Positions 37,272-46,917 are shown, counted from the stretch's first letter. The stretch: DNA of 64,000 bases from Levilactobacillus brevis (GCA_021383565.1 CP079699.1:1054001-1118000); one strand, 5' to 3'. Made by a program: numbers and translations. Notes: generated from the sequence alone by a model not told the origin.

Positions 37272-39899
37272 CTAATCGGTTAATCGAATTAAAGTTTCTG
37301 TGGTTAATTCATCTGCGACCACGGGATCGGCCGTGAGCAAAATCACCTGTACCTTGGCACTAATCGTCGCCAACAAGCGATAAGCCGCCCGCCGTCGCTG
37401 ATCATCAAAATTCACCAAGCCATCGTCAATCACCACGGGCATGGCTACCTGTTCAGCCATGACGACGGCGAAGGCCAACTTGACCGCAAAGTCCAGTTGT
37501 TCCGCCGTTCCGCGCGACAGCTGACTGACCGATCGCCAAGCGCCATCTGGCCGGCGTACCCGAAGTGTGGTTGGGGTGAGTTCAATTTCAGTATACCGGT
37601 TTTCCGTTAATTTACCATAGAATTGGCTAGCCGTTTTCACAATTTGTGGGAGCCGATCACCCGAGGCCGCGGCTAAAGTGGCCGCAATCCACTGGCTCAC
37701 CAACCGGTCGACCATCCAGTCTTGGGTTAGCGATTGCATCCGCGTTTCCAAATTGGCCAATTGCTGGCGTAACGTGGCTTGCGTTCCACTCGCCGTCAAA
37801 TGGGCCAGTTGCCCCGCTCCGGTGGCCAATGCTTCGGTCACGGTATCCAGCTGGTGCTGTAACGTGGTGACCTGCTGGGTTGCCGCCGTCTCCTGCTGGC
37901 GCAACGTGGTCTGGTCGGACACACGCTGCAAGGCAGCCAATTGCTGATCGCCCATCTGCTGGGCCAGCGCCGCTCGTTGGCTTAACCGGTTGCCCTGAGC
38001 ACGGACTTGTTCGTACTGGCGGTAGAAGGCGTCCGTACTCCGAACGTTGCGGGTCCGCAGAAAGGTCGTCACGGCCTGGCGGGCCTGGTCGATGGCGACC
38101 TGATCGCGCTTCAGTCGTGCGGCAATCGCCGTGACATCACTTTCCTGTGACTGTAGATGCTGCTGCGTGGCCTGAAGCGTCTTAAGCTGCGTGATCAAGG
38201 CCGTCAGATCGTTGGCCGCAGCCCGCGGGAGGACCCGTTGAACGGCCGTCTGGAACTCCGTGACCGTCTGCGCCGCCGTGGCCTGTTGGGCCGTGGTTGC
38301 TTCAAGACGTTGCGTCAGGCGTTCCCAGGTCACAATGGCCTCTTGGGCCGCCGTCCACTGGTCAACCGGTATATTGCCCAGACCGTGGGCGTCACCAATG
38401 TCATCGAGCTGTCGGGTCACCCGGTCGATGACCTGACCATCCTCACGGAGCTGGGCCTGAACGTCACGAATGTCTTCTTCTAGCGATTGCTGCTGCCGAC
38501 TGGCCGGTGTGCTGCTATCCACGATGAAGACGCCGTAGTAGCCCACGGCCACCCCCAACAAGGCGCCAGCGAGCTTAAAGAGTGTCGCCGGTAAGAACAT
38601 CGACCCCACTAAAACAATCAACCCGGCGGCCAACCAGCCAATCTGCTTATCGGCCAACGGATTCTTGTGCTGCTGGCGCGTCGGTTGTTGCTGGCGATAC
38701 TGTTCGTTTAATTGATTGAGCTGTTGCTGCAAGCGGCGGCGCTTTTGCGTGGCCAACGTCAGGTTGGACTTTAGCTGCCGAACCCGCTGAGTCGTGGCCA
38801 GTGAAAAGGTTCGCGGCATCTGACCATCCGCGGCGTACTGCTGTTCAATCCCATCGGCCTGGTGCTGCAGGTCGGCTTGATCCGCCTGTAACCGGTGGCG
38901 CTCACGCTCGGCAATGGTGATGTCCGGCAGCCGGGCGATTAAGGGGTCAACTTGCCCACTCACCAGGAGATAATCCTGAAATAATGGGTCGAGCTGCTGT
39001 TGTGCCTGCAGACTGCTGAGTTGATCCTGATCCGCCTGTTGCGCTGCCTGCGTGGCCTTCACCTGATTGGTTAGCCGTTCCAGCGCCGTAGCGTCGCGCT
39101 GCTGAAACCCGTCGTGCGTGGACGTCGGCGTGGACGCCAACTCGCGCCATTGTTGATAAACGGGCCACAGTGCCAGTTGCTGGTCATACTGACTAGCAAT
39201 CTGGCGTTGCACGGCCAACTGCCGCTGGAGATCCGTTTGTTGTTGGCGCCGCTGTTGCTGGTGCTGCAGTAGATCCCAGTAAGTGGCATAGCTGGCATTG
39301 GCCTTGTTTAATTTGGCCGTCAACGTCGCATGTTCCTGAAGTAGCTGGTTCAGGGCCGGTTTACGTCCCTGTGGCTTATACAGGTCGTCAGCGGCGCGGT
39401 CCAATTGCTGGGCCTGCCGTAGCCAAAAGTCACTGCCCACTGCACCCACATGACGAAGGCGATCGACCAATTCCTGCTTGGACGCGGAAAACACGGTCCC
39501 CAGTTGGGGTTCATTCATGGCGTAAACGTTCTTAAATAACTGCGCATCTACCGGCGCCAATAAGCGCGAGAGTGTGGCCGCCGGCAAAGTTAAATCCAAT
39601 GTCGTATTACGTAAAGTGACCTTGCCGCCTCGGGGCCCATCGACGCGACTAAGTAGATAGTCGGTTCCGGCCAACGTGAAGGCAATCTCCCCGCCAAACT
39701 GACTACCATCCAACGGTTCATAGCGTAGTTCGGGGTGCTTCTTGGTGGGAAAGCCAAAGAAGATGGCGCTGATAAACTGCGTCAACGTTGACTTACCAGC
39801 TTCGTTGGGTCCCAATAGTACCGTCAATCCCGCCGCCAGTCGAAAGGTCCGGTCGTGAAATTTGCCGAAACCGTAAATCGTGAGCCGATTAAGACGCAT
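37272..39899 (-). CDS. yhaN: SMC/RecN-like ATPase YhaN
   Basis: An 875-residue AAA ATPase. Walker A is LLGPNEAGKSTLTQFISA near residue 30. Long glutamine-rich coiled coils fill residues 180-770. Unlike Rad50, a pair of hydrophobic segments interrupts the coil near 425-470 (IGWLAAGLIVLVGSMF, LAGALLGVAVGYYGVF), typical of YhaN. The C-terminus has the signature LSRGTAEQLDFAVKLAF and Walker B VVIDDGLVNFDD. With YhaO it forms an SbcCD-like pair presumed to act on DNA ends. The ATG at 39899 has AGGAGG 6 bases away; the ATG two codons earlier abuts it. It overlaps yhaO by 11 bases. Confidence 0.9.
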   Translation of the reverse strand: MRLNRLTIYGFGKFHDRTFRLAAGLTVLLGPNEAGKSTLTQFISAIFFGFPTKKHPELRYEPLDGSQFGGEIAFTLAGTDYLLSRVDGPRGGKVTLRNTTLDLTLPAATLSRLLAPVDAQLFKNVYAMNEPQLGTVFSASKQELVDRLRHVGAVGSDFWLRQAQQLDRAADDLYKPQGRKPALNQLLQEHATLTAKLNKANASYATYWDLLQHQQQRRQQQTDLQRQLAVQRQIASQYDQQLALWPVYQQWRELASTPTSTHDGFQQRDATALERLTNQVKATQAAQQADQDQLSSLQAQQQLDPLFQDYLLVSGQVDPLIARLPDITIAERERHRLQADQADLQHQADGIEQQYAADGQMPRTFSLATTQRVRQLKSNLTLATQKRRRLQQQLNQLNEQYRQQQPTRQQHKNPLADKQIGWLAAGLIVLVGSMFLPATLFKLAGALLGVAVGYYGVFIVDSSTPASRQQQSLEEDIRDVQAQLREDGQVIDRVTRQLDDIGDAHGLGNIPVDQWTAAQEAIVTWERLTQRLEATTAQQATAAQTVTEFQTAVQRVLPRAAANDLTALITQLKTLQATQQHLQSQESDVTAIAARLKRDQVAIDQARQAVTTFLRTRNVRSTDAFYRQYEQVRAQGNRLSQRAALAQQMGDQQLAALQRVSDQTTLRQQETAATQQVTTLQHQLDTVTEALATGAGQLAHLTASGTQATLRQQLANLETRMQSLTQDWMVDRLVSQWIAATLAAASGDRLPQIVKTASQFYGKLTENRYTEIELTPTTLRVRRPDGAWRSVSQLSRGTAEQLDFAVKLAFAVVMAEQVAMPVVIDDGLVNFDDQRRRAAYRLLATISAKVQVILLTADPVVADELTTETLIRLTD

Positions 39900-41109
39900 G
39901 GTCATCCTCCTCCCCCATGAGTTGGGCTAATTTTTGTTGCGCCGCCGTTTGAAGCTCGGCGGGGGTCTGTTCACGTGTGAACCAATCGGCTAGCGTAGGC
40001 GTCTGCGCTAATTTACCAAACAATTCCTGCAAGTTCGCTGGCGTAAACGTCGCGGTAGCCCCCTGGTCCCAGTATTGCTGATCCAACTGGGGCGCGCTGG
40101 TCGCTGTCGTCTGGGCCGTGACGGTGATCTTAACGACGTAGCGATTGGCCTGACGCATCACGCGTTGCTGAGTCCGCTGCCAGAGCGCCAGCCAGTCACC
40201 GCTGGCAAGCTGTTCCGCGTCATCGCTGGTCAAGGCTTGCGGCAAGCGAACCATCAACGCCGTTAGCGTGGGCCGGTTCGCGGGATTGGCCATCAACCAA
40301 TCCACTAATTGTTGGCTCAACGCCGTCAACGTTGTGATATCCGGGCAGTCCAATTGCGGTGCGGCCCACAGAACGGCGGCCGTGCTGAAGAAGTGCGGGA
40401 CGAGTTTTCCCCCTTCACTGGTAACGAGGTAGGCCCCTCGGTCGCCCGCCTCGGTGATGGCCCGACCCTGCGTGTTTCCGGCGTATAAAATGGGCGGCTG
40501 TTCCGCCAACAACTGACGCTGGTGAATGTGCCCCAACGCCCAGTAATCATAGCGTTTGGCCAATAATTCGGTCACGGTAAACGGTGCATAATGGTCATCG
40601 CTTCCGGTTCCGACCGCCCCGTGCAGCATGCCAATGTGCCAGTCCGCGGCAGCATGATCGGGAAAGGCCGGCGTCTGATCGGCCGTAACCCAGCGTTGCG
40701 GATAGCTGAAGCCGCTGATGGCCACCGTTTCACCGGAAGCCAGCGTCAAGGTCTGCGTGCTCACGTCGGCACCGAAGACCGTGACGTTGTCCGGATAAGC
40801 AACGGTTTGGTGCTGATCCGCTAGGTAATCGTGATTGCCAAAACTGATGAGCACGGGAATCTGCGCCTCATTGAGACGATCAAACTGTTGAAATAAATAC
40901 GCCTGCGCCGCGACACTTTGCTCAGCGCGGTCGAACAGGTCCCCCGCCAGTAGAACAAAGTCAACGTGCTCGGCAATGGCGCGATCGAAAACGGCAGTTG
41001 CCGCGTGAAACGTGGACTCGCGCACCTGCGTCAACAGGGCGGTGGGGAGGTGTTGCAGCCCCAAAAACGGGCTATCTAAATGTAAATCAGCCGCATGAAT
41101 AAATTTCAT
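39889..41109 (-). CDS. yhaO: DNA repair exonuclease YhaO (SbcD/Mre11-like)
   Basis: A 406-residue metallophosphoesterase. Metal-binding motifs appear in order: FIHAADLHLDSPF at the N-terminus, LLAGDLFDRA near 55, ISFGNHDYLAD near 92, HIGMLHGAVG near 155 and WALGHIHQRQL near 185. This is the nuclease partner of YhaN. It opens the operon yhaO-yhaN-yhaM, an order known from Bacillus. Confidence 0.92.
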   Translation of the reverse strand: MKFIHAADLHLDSPFLGLQHLPTALLTQVRESTFHAATAVFDRAIAEHVDFVLLAGDLFDRAEQSVAAQAYLFQQFDRLNEAQIPVLISFGNHDYLADQHQTVAYPDNVTVFGADVSTQTLTLASGETVAISGFSYPQRWVTADQTPAFPDHAAADWHIGMLHGAVGTGSDDHYAPFTVTELLAKRYDYWALGHIHQRQLLAEQPPILYAGNTQGRAITEAGDRGAYLVTSEGGKLVPHFFSTAAVLWAAPQLDCPDITTLTALSQQLVDWLMANPANRPTLTALMVRLPQALTSDDAEQLASGDWLALWQRTQQRVMRQANRYVVKITVTAQTTATSAPQLDQQYWDQGATATFTPANLQELFGKLAQTPTLADWFTREQTPAELQTAAQQKLAQLMGEEDDHAS

Positions 41110-41256
41110 GATTCGGGCCTGCCTTTCTTAAATTAATTGCCAGCCGTGATGCCAACTGGGTATTCGTACTGGATTGGCTGGGTTATAGCCGGCCAGCTTA
41201 CATTCAGCGGCTGGCAAGGCGGGGTTAAATATTCATATCCCCTAGAAACCTTAGCC

Positions 41257-41305
41257 AAAAAAATCGCCGGCACCGACCTCCCGAATGGAATGGTTGCGCC
41301 GACGA
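41257..41305 (-). terminator. Terminator of the YheA-family gene
   Basis: A 10-bp stem with G-U pairs (41264-41273 with 41296-41305) is followed on the minus strand by seven T. Bases 41110-41256 contain a GCCAGC/GCTGGC hairpin and nothing else I can identify. Confidence 0.78.
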
Positions 41306-41315
41306 CTCTCGAATC

Positions 41316-41657
41316 CTAGCCTTGGTAAATGGCCTGGATTGGTTGGGTAATCATCTTGTTTAAATCGGTTAACAGGTCGTTAACGCCCCGTTCCTTGTCC
41401 ATCAAAGCCTTGATGGCGTCCTTTTGGGAAACGCGACCGGCAACTTCTTGGACGTGCTTCATTTCGTCGTCCGTCGGTTGTTGACCTGCCATTTGTTTTT
41501 GTTGTAAGTCCATTTGAATTTGTTCAAATTCCTTAAACAACTTGTACGTTTCGTCGTCAGCCTTCATCGTATCGAAAGCTGCTTGAAGGTCCTTGAATTC
41601 TTGCGTTTCTTGCAAGGTTTGGGCCACTTGTTCACCCAATGCGTGCATGTCTGCCAT
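41316..41657 (-). CDS. YlbF/YmcA-family protein (YheA type)
   Basis: A 113-residue helical protein (KDLQAAFDTMKADDETYKLF, FEQIQMDLQQKQMAGQQP). It matches the YlbF/YmcA/YheA family; in Bacillus, YlbF and YmcA act with RNase Y in mRNA turnover and development, while YheA is uncharacterised. AGGAGG precedes the ATG. It has its own terminator. Confidence 0.85.
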   Translation of the reverse strand: MADMHALGEQVAQTLQETQEFKDLQAAFDTMKADDETYKLFKEFEQIQMDLQQKQMAGQQPTDDEMKHVQEVAGRVSQKDAIKALMDKERGVNDLLTDLNKMITQPIQAIYQG

Positions 41658-41746
41658 TAGTGTTCCTCCTCGGTGGGCGTCCGCCCGGATAGGTTAATCA
41701 ACAACTATTGTACCATGCTTTAGCGTGCAACCCCAGTGCGTTTCGG

Positions 41747-43846
41747 CTATTCCACGTAGGATTTCGCCTTTTCCCACCACGATTTCACCTTGTCGGCGGC
41801 GTTGTTGAAGGACTTCCCGGCATTGTCGATACCGTTTTGCACCTGATCCCAGATATCACTAGCTGAGGAATCCGTCCCAGAGTTCTCCGCCTTGGCCAGC
41901 GTGGACGCATCCTTCGTGGTGAAGGACGTCCCCTTGGTGTTCGGCAGGATCCCCTGCATCTCGGCCTGGAACAGTGGGCCTTCGCCGGTACCACTGACGT
42001 TTTCCAAGTGATGCTTGCTACTGGTGCTGTCAAAGCCTTCCCAGGTGGTAACGACCACGTCCGGTGTGTAACCGACGATCCATTTGTCACGGGTGGCATC
42101 GGCATCCCCGTCGGCTTCGGTACTCCCAGTCTTCCCGGCGATCGTGTAGCCGTACGGCTTAGCCGTGGCGCCGGTCCCGTAGTTGAAGACGCCCATCATC
42201 ATGCTGGTCATCTGCTTGGCGGTCTTCTGGGACATCACCTTGGTGGTCTTGGCCGCGCTGTCATCGGTGCTGACCACGACATTCCCCGATGCATCCACAA
42301 TCTTACGAATGTAGTGTGCCGACGACATGGTCCCGTTATTGGCAAACGCTGTGTAGGCCTGCGCCAACTGCTGTGGCGAGACCCCAGTCTTCAAGCCCCC
42401 CAGCGCTAACGCCAGGTTCTTGTCGGACTTGGTCACGGGTAGACCAAACTTCTTCACGGACTCGTATCCCTTGTCCACACCGATCTTGTTGAGTAGCCAG
42501 ACGGCGGGCGCATTGGTACTCTGGGCCAACGCCTGATACATCGGAATCTTACCACTGTACTGATTGCCGTAGTTTTCCGGCGTATACTTGTTCGACCCAT
42601 AGGATTTCTTCTTGTCGGTCAGCTGAGAATCGTAGTAGTAACCATTCTCCAGAGCCGGTGTGTAGACGGCCAGTGGCTTAATGGTCGACCCCGGTTGCCG
42701 TTGCATTTGCGTCGCCCGGTTGTAGCCCCGGAAGACGTGTTTGCCCCGGCCACCGACCACCGCCTCGACACCCCCGGTATCCGGATCGATTGCGATGCTG
42801 GCCGCTTGGACCTTGGTCCCATCACTGGCGTTGGCTGGGAAATAGCTACTGTTCTTGAACAGCGTCTGCATCTGTTGCTGGTTCGATTGATCCAGCGTCG
42901 TGTAGATCTTGTAGCCCTTGTTCATGATTTCAGATTCCGTCAAGCCATATTTGCTGACCGCTTCGTTAATCACCGCATCGAAGAAATAGGGATACTTATA
43001 GGTGTTCTTATAGGCATAGTTATCACTGGTCGTCAGGGCCGTGGCCTGGTACTGCTTGGCTTGCTCACTGGTGATGGCGCCCGTTTCGGCCATTAAGCCA
43101 ATGACCACGTTACGGCGAGCACGCGAAGCCGCCGGATGATCGATTGGATTGTAGGCACTCGGTGACGTCAACATCCCCGCCAGCACAGCGGATTCCGGAA
43201 CGGTCAGGTTCTCCGCGGACGTGCCGAAATACCGCTCGGCCGCATCTTGAACGCCCCAAACCCCGTTACCAAAGTAGGCATTGTTCAGGTACATCGAGAG
43301 AATGTCCTTCTTGGAATAGACGTTTTCGATTTCAATCGACAGGAACAGCTCCTTGAATTTCCGCGTAAAGGTCTGTTCCTGCGTCAGATAGGCATTCTTC
43401 GCCAGCTGCTGGGTTAGTGTACTCCCCCCACCGCTAATGTAGTTATGCCGCAACACCTTGTTCTTGGCGTACAGTAAAATGGCCCGTGCGTAACCTTTGA
43501 ATGAAAACCCATATTCATGGTAAAAGTTACGGTCTTCGGTCGAAATCACCGCGCTTTGAACGTTGGATGAAATGCGTTTCAGCGGGACATAGGTACCCTT
43601 TTGCGAATACAACGTGCCCGCCTTTTTATTACTCCGGTCATAGATCTGCGTGGGATTTTCCAGCGCAGCCTTGAGATCGCCGACATTGGCCGTCTTCGCC
43701 ATAAATGTCAGGTAACCACTTAACATCAAAAACGCGCTCAACGCAATCACAATCAACCACCGAGTCAGTTGGAATCGGTGCCAGATATAGCTGAAGCGTG
43801 TCTTGAAGCCTGACCAAAAGTTCTGATTAGGTTGTTGGTTATTCAT
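41747..43846 (-). CDS. Class A penicillin-binding protein
   Basis: A 699-residue bifunctional peptidoglycan synthase anchored by one N-terminal segment (WLIVIALSAFLMLSGYLTFM, residues 30-50). The GT51 glycosyltransferase domain has ISTEDRNFYHEYG near 102, GGGSTLTQQLAKN near 145 and KELFLSIEIE. The transpeptidase domain has SxxK in PGSTIKPLAVY near 385, SxN in AQSTNAPAV near 440, and KTGSTEADG near 575. The C-terminal 60 residues are Ser/Asp/Lys-rich, helical and extracellular. It corresponds to PBP2a/PBP1-type enzymes of lactobacilli. Confidence 0.93.
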   Translation of the reverse strand: MNNQQPNQNFWSGFKTRFSYIWHRFQLTRWLIVIALSAFLMLSGYLTFMAKTANVGDLKAALENPTQIYDRSNKKAGTLYSQKGTYVPLKRISSNVQSAVISTEDRNFYHEYGFSFKGYARAILLYAKNKVLRHNYISGGGSTLTQQLAKNAYLTQEQTFTRKFKELFLSIEIENVYSKKDILSMYLNNAYFGNGVWGVQDAAERYFGTSAENLTVPESAVLAGMLTSPSAYNPIDHPAASRARRNVVIGLMAETGAITSEQAKQYQATALTTSDNYAYKNTYKYPYFFDAVINEAVSKYGLTESEIMNKGYKIYTTLDQSNQQQMQTLFKNSSYFPANASDGTKVQAASIAIDPDTGGVEAVVGGRGKHVFRGYNRATQMQRQPGSTIKPLAVYTPALENGYYYDSQLTDKKKSYGSNKYTPENYGNQYSGKIPMYQALAQSTNAPAVWLLNKIGVDKGYESVKKFGLPVTKSDKNLALALGGLKTGVSPQQLAQAYTAFANNGTMSSAHYIRKIVDASGNVVVSTDDSAAKTTKVMSQKTAKQMTSMMMGVFNYGTGATAKPYGYTIAGKTGSTEADGDADATRDKWIVGYTPDVVVTTWEGFDSTSSKHHLENVSGTGEGPLFQAEMQGILPNTKGTSFTTKDASTLAKAENSGTDSSASDIWDQVQNGIDNAGKSFNNAADKVKSWWEKAKSYVE

Positions 43847-43872
43847 AATAGCCTCTTCTTATCTCAATTGTC

Positions 43873-43922
43873 GGCTGACAGACTGGGCGGGATTCCCCGC
43901 CAATCCGTCAGTCTGTTTAGCC
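43873..43922 (-). promoter_or_regulatory. Leader hairpin upstream of the PBP gene
   Basis: GGCT plus ACAGACTG pair with CAGTCTGT plus AGCC around an inner GCGGG/CCCGC stem. It lacks a T-run, lies 27 bases upstream of the PBP start, and is downstream of a TG-extended TAAAAT box (44022-44027). It may be a regulatory leader structure. Nothing else is seen in 43847-44108. Confidence 0.45.
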
Positions 43923-44108
43923 GAGTTCTCTCAGAACTCTATCCTGGGGTCCAAAGGCATTGGTGCCGGTAAAACAGGTCACCAATCGCCATTTGCGCCC
44001 ACGCTCACGTGTCATATCACCATTTTAGCATAGACCTTACGTCGACCTAAATTTTCGGTGAAACTTTACGAAGCTTTAAAATAGCTTAACGGTCGCTGGT
44101 CAGAAATT

Positions 44109-44143
44109 AAAAAGCGTAAAACGAACGGCTATTCGCTTTACGC
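44109..44143 (-). terminator. Terminator of argR
   Basis: A 12-bp stem (GCGTAAAACGAA with TTCGCTTTACGC) with a 6-base loop is followed by a T-run on the minus strand. Confidence 0.88.
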
Positions 44144-44164
44144 CTCTATCTGACTCCTGTAAAT

Positions 44165-44632
44165 TTAGTGGACGATATCTGGATTCATCTCGTCGGCAAT
44201 CATGTCGTGGAGCTTCTCGGCAACCGCCGCACTGGGACTGATAATAAAGATGGTATCGTGGCCGGCTAACGTTCCCGCTACTTCGGGGAGATTGAGATCG
44301 TCGAAGATTGCGGCCAACAGGTTCCCGTTGCTCGGCAGCGTTTTCAAAATATTGACGAATTCAACGCGCGTCAAACCCGTGACCACTTCGTTGATGGTCT
44401 CACGGAGACGTTCCTCTTCACTCCGGTTACCGGCCTTAAAAATCGTGTAACGCAAATGGCCGTGGCCATCCTGGGCCTTAACGATCTGCATTTCGCGAAT
44501 GTCCCGTGAGATGGTGGCCTGCGTCGCTTGAATGCCAACCTCCTCGAGGTGTTCCATTAATTCTTCTTGGGTACCAATAGGATATTGATTGATCAGTTGC
44601 TCGATTCGTGATTGACGCATGCTCTTCTTCAT
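44165..44632 (-). CDS. argR: Arginine repressor ArgR
   Basis: A 155-residue regulator. The N-terminal winged helix (RQSRIEQLINQYPIGTQEEL, EEVGIQATQATISRDIREM) carries the ATISRD recognition helix. The C-terminal oligomerisation and arginine-binding domain ends GTLAGHDTIFIISPS. It binds ARG boxes when arginine is high. The start at 44632 has GGGAGGG upstream. It follows argS in the same direction, separated by the argS terminator, so control of argS by ArgR is not implied. Confidence 0.92.
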   Translation of the reverse strand: MKKSMRQSRIEQLINQYPIGTQEELMEHLEEVGIQATQATISRDIREMQIVKAQDGHGHLRYTIFKAGNRSEEERLRETINEVVTGLTRVEFVNILKTLPSNGNLLAAIFDDLNLPEVAGTLAGHDTIFIISPSAAVAEKLHDMIADEMNPDIVH

Positions 44633-44782
44633 TGCGACCACCCTCCCGCATAAAATTGCATTAAGTATAACAAAGGATGCGGAATTTAGCCACACGTCTC
44701 TGCATATTTATAAAGCAAGTGTACCAAATATTCGTTTTCAACGCAAAAAGAAGTGTCACATTGGTCGGGAAACTGCTGAACC

Positions 44783-44840
44783 GGTGCCTTACCGTTCGCG
44801 GAATCTGGGCTGGAACGCTGGCGCAAGGCGGTCGGTACGC
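44783..44840 (+). repeat. Structured intergenic element, copy D (5' fragment)
   Basis: GTGCCTTACCGTTCGC (44785-44800) matches copies B and C exactly in its GCCTTACCGTTCGC core. GCTGGAACGC (44809-44818) then matches copy A. Helix partners and the conserved 3' blocks are absent, so this is a truncated copy abutting the argS terminator. Confidence 0.5.
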
Positions 44841-44849
44841 GACTATCAT

Positions 44850-44888
44850 AAAAGGCCGCAACCATCAGTCTCCCGATGGTCACGGCCT
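44850..44888 (-). terminator. Terminator of argS
   Basis: AGGCCG and ACCATC arms pair with GATGGT and CGGCCT around an 8-base loop; TTTTAT follows on the minus strand. Confidence 0.85.
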
Positions 44889-44914
44889 CTACAATTGCTT
44901 GATTTAGTTCAGGA

Positions 44915-46606
44915 TTACATTTCATCCGGTGCTTGAACACCCAGTAGACGCAGGGATTCCTTGAGCACCGTGGATACGGCCTTAACTAAGGCTAACCGTG
45001 CAGGTAATTCGGCGTCCTCCGTCAAAATCTTGGAGTGCGCGTAGTACTTGTTGAAGGTCTTGGCTAAGCGAATGGCGTACTTGGCAACCACGGAAGGTTC
45101 CAATTCCTTGCAAGCCATCTTTACAATGGCTGGGAAGTCAGCCAACGTCTTGATCGTATCCCAAGCTTCGGGATCGGTGATTTCATTGCCGGCTGGCTGC
45201 ACGTCAACACTGGCCGCCTTGCGCAAGATGCTTTCTGCCCGGGCGTGAGAGTATTGAACGTAAGGTCCCGTCTCACCCTCAAACTTCAGTTGATCGGCCA
45301 AGACGAAGTCGATATTGTTGGTCCGTTCGTTCTTCAAATCACCGAAGACGATGGCCCCGACACCCACTTGTTGGGCAACGGCTTGTTTGTTGGCCAAATC
45401 AGGATTCTTTTCGTTGATTTCTTCAGCGGCCAACTTGACGGATTCGTCCAGTACCTTGGCCAACAGAATGATCCGACCGGAACGCGTGGACAACTTCTTC
45501 CCATCCACGGTAATCAGGCCAAACGGCACGTGTTGCAGGTTGTCAGCGGACTTCACGCCCATCTCCTGAAGCACGGCCTTCAATTGCTTGAAGTAGTAAG
45601 TCTGTTCGGAGCCCACGACGTAAAGGTTCTTAGCCGGTGCGTACGTCCGGTCACGGTACAGGGCCGTGGCGATGTCCCGCGTGATGTACAGCGAAGCGCC
45701 ATCACTCTTGAGGATCAACGCTGGGTTCAAGTCATACTTGCTCAGGTCAACCACTTGGGCCCCTTGCGATTCGACCAGCAGGTGCTTATCCTTCAAGATC
45801 TGAACGACTTCCTCGAGCTTGTCGTTGTAGAAGGCTTCACCGTTATAGGTATCGAATTTAACGCCTAATTCGTCATAAACATCATTGAATTCTTGTAAGG
45901 AGGCTTCCCGGAACCATTTCCACAGCCGGTGGGCTTCTTCGTCGCCGTCTTCAAGTTTCTTGAACCATTCACGCGCGATATCGTCCAACTCTGGCTTGTC
46001 CACGTCTTCCTTATGGAAACGTACATAGTATTCCACCAGCTTGTTAATCGGGTCGGCCTTCACGTCGGCTTCATTCCCCCACAGCTTGTAGGCCGTGATT
46101 AGCTTCCCAAATTGGGTCCCCCAGTCACCCAAGTGGTTGTCCTTGATGGGGTGGTAGCCGTTCTTGGTCAAGATCTCAGCGATCGAGTTTCCAATCACCG
46201 TTGAGCGTAAGTGGCCCATGGACATTGGCTTGGCGATGTTAGGAGATGACATGTCGATTGGCACGTTACCACCATGACCGTCTTCGTTTTGACCGTAACT
46301 GGCACCGGCCGTCAGAACCGTCTTCAACGTGGCCTCACTGTAAGCTCCCTTGTCAAAGAAGAAGTTCAGGTAAGGACCCACGACTTCGACCTTTTCAAAG
46401 GCAGTCGTGTCTAGCTTGTCCGCTAAGTCCTGCGCAATCTGTTGGGGTGCGCGGTGCAAGACCTTGGCCAACGTAAACGTTGGGAACGCCATGTCCCCCT
46501 TATCAGACGTCTTAGGCCGTTCCAACTTGGCGGCAATTTCGTCCGCGGTCAGTTGGCCGTCCAGTGCTTCGGCTAACGCAGCAGTTACTGTTTGTTTGTA
46601 ATCCAT
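44915..46606 (-). CDS. argS: Arginyl-tRNA synthetase
   Basis: A 563-residue class I synthetase. The HIGH-like motif is SPNIAKPMSMGHLRSTVIGN near residue 125. The KMSKS equivalent is the degenerate KKLSTRSG near 375, and a DALR-type anticodon-binding C-terminus is present. It charges tRNA-Arg. The start at 46606 has GGGAGGAAAAT upstream; an ATG ten codons earlier has none. A T-box leader precedes it. Confidence 0.95.
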   Translation of the reverse strand: MDYKQTVTAALAEALDGQLTADEIAAKLERPKTSDKGDMAFPTFTLAKVLHRAPQQIAQDLADKLDTTAFEKVEVVGPYLNFFFDKGAYSEATLKTVLTAGASYGQNEDGHGGNVPIDMSSPNIAKPMSMGHLRSTVIGNSIAEILTKNGYHPIKDNHLGDWGTQFGKLITAYKLWGNEADVKADPINKLVEYYVRFHKEDVDKPELDDIAREWFKKLEDGDEEAHRLWKWFREASLQEFNDVYDELGVKFDTYNGEAFYNDKLEEVVQILKDKHLLVESQGAQVVDLSKYDLNPALILKSDGASLYITRDIATALYRDRTYAPAKNLYVVGSEQTYYFKQLKAVLQEMGVKSADNLQHVPFGLITVDGKKLSTRSGRIILLAKVLDESVKLAAEEINEKNPDLANKQAVAQQVGVGAIVFGDLKNERTNNIDFVLADQLKFEGETGPYVQYSHARAESILRKAASVDVQPAGNEITDPEAWDTIKTLADFPAIVKMACKELEPSVVAKYAIRLAKTFNKYYAHSKILTEDAELPARLALVKAVSTVLKESLRLLGVQAPDEM

Positions 46607-46675
46607 GCTAATTTTCCTCCCTATAAGTTCCTTCATTGACGTGGTGGGTTTAGTTTACATCATTTTACCGGTGAG

Positions 46676-46868
46676 ATAAAAAAACGTCCCCTACAAAATT
46701 ATTTGTAAGAGACGAGATTTCCCGCGGTACCACTCTGTTTGACTTAAAAGTCCACTTAAATGATCAATTTAATTGACTCAGCCGCTCCGTTCCGTCCCGT
46801 TGATTACCCGGCTCACAGCCTCCCGGATTCGCTGAAAATCATGACGCGACGTACTATTTCGTCTGAGG
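46676..46868 (-). promoter_or_regulatory. T-box riboswitch leader of argS
   Basis: The minus strand carries the T-box sequence AGAGTGGTACCGCGG (46723-46737 region) that binds the uncharged tRNA acceptor end. A terminator helix follows (GTCTCTTACAAAT with ATTTTGTAGGGGAC, then seven T, 46676-46713). Upstream is a stem I closed by TTCAGC/GGCTGA. It should respond to uncharged tRNA-Arg; I could not place the specifier codon with certainty. Confidence 0.85.
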
Positions 46869-46869
46869 T

Positions 46870-46917
46870 GCTTTCGAATAATAAGAAAGACGACCCTAAA
46901 GGCCGCCCCATTCGAAA
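46870..46917 (-). terminator. Hairpin and T-rich tail after tRNA-Gly
   Basis: On the minus strand GGCGGCC pairs with GGTCGTC (G-U pairs), then TTTCTTATT. The whole is enclosed in a perfect 10-bp inverted repeat GCTTTCGAAT/ATTCGAAAGC (46870-46879 with 46910-46919), whose outer end enters the tRNA acceptor. Confidence 0.6.

Noticed and set aside
41137-41256. Another copy of the structured element, because of GCCAGCCGTGA.
   Set aside because: The match is only 11 bases and the neighbouring conserved blocks and helices are absent.
43873-43922. Terminator after argR reading towards the PBP gene.
   Set aside because: No T-run on either strand at the hairpin edge, and a proper argR terminator exists at 44109-44143.
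44696-44730. ARG box near TGCATATTTATAAAG upstream of argR.
   Set aside because: Only partial agreement with the ArgR consensus and no paired second box.
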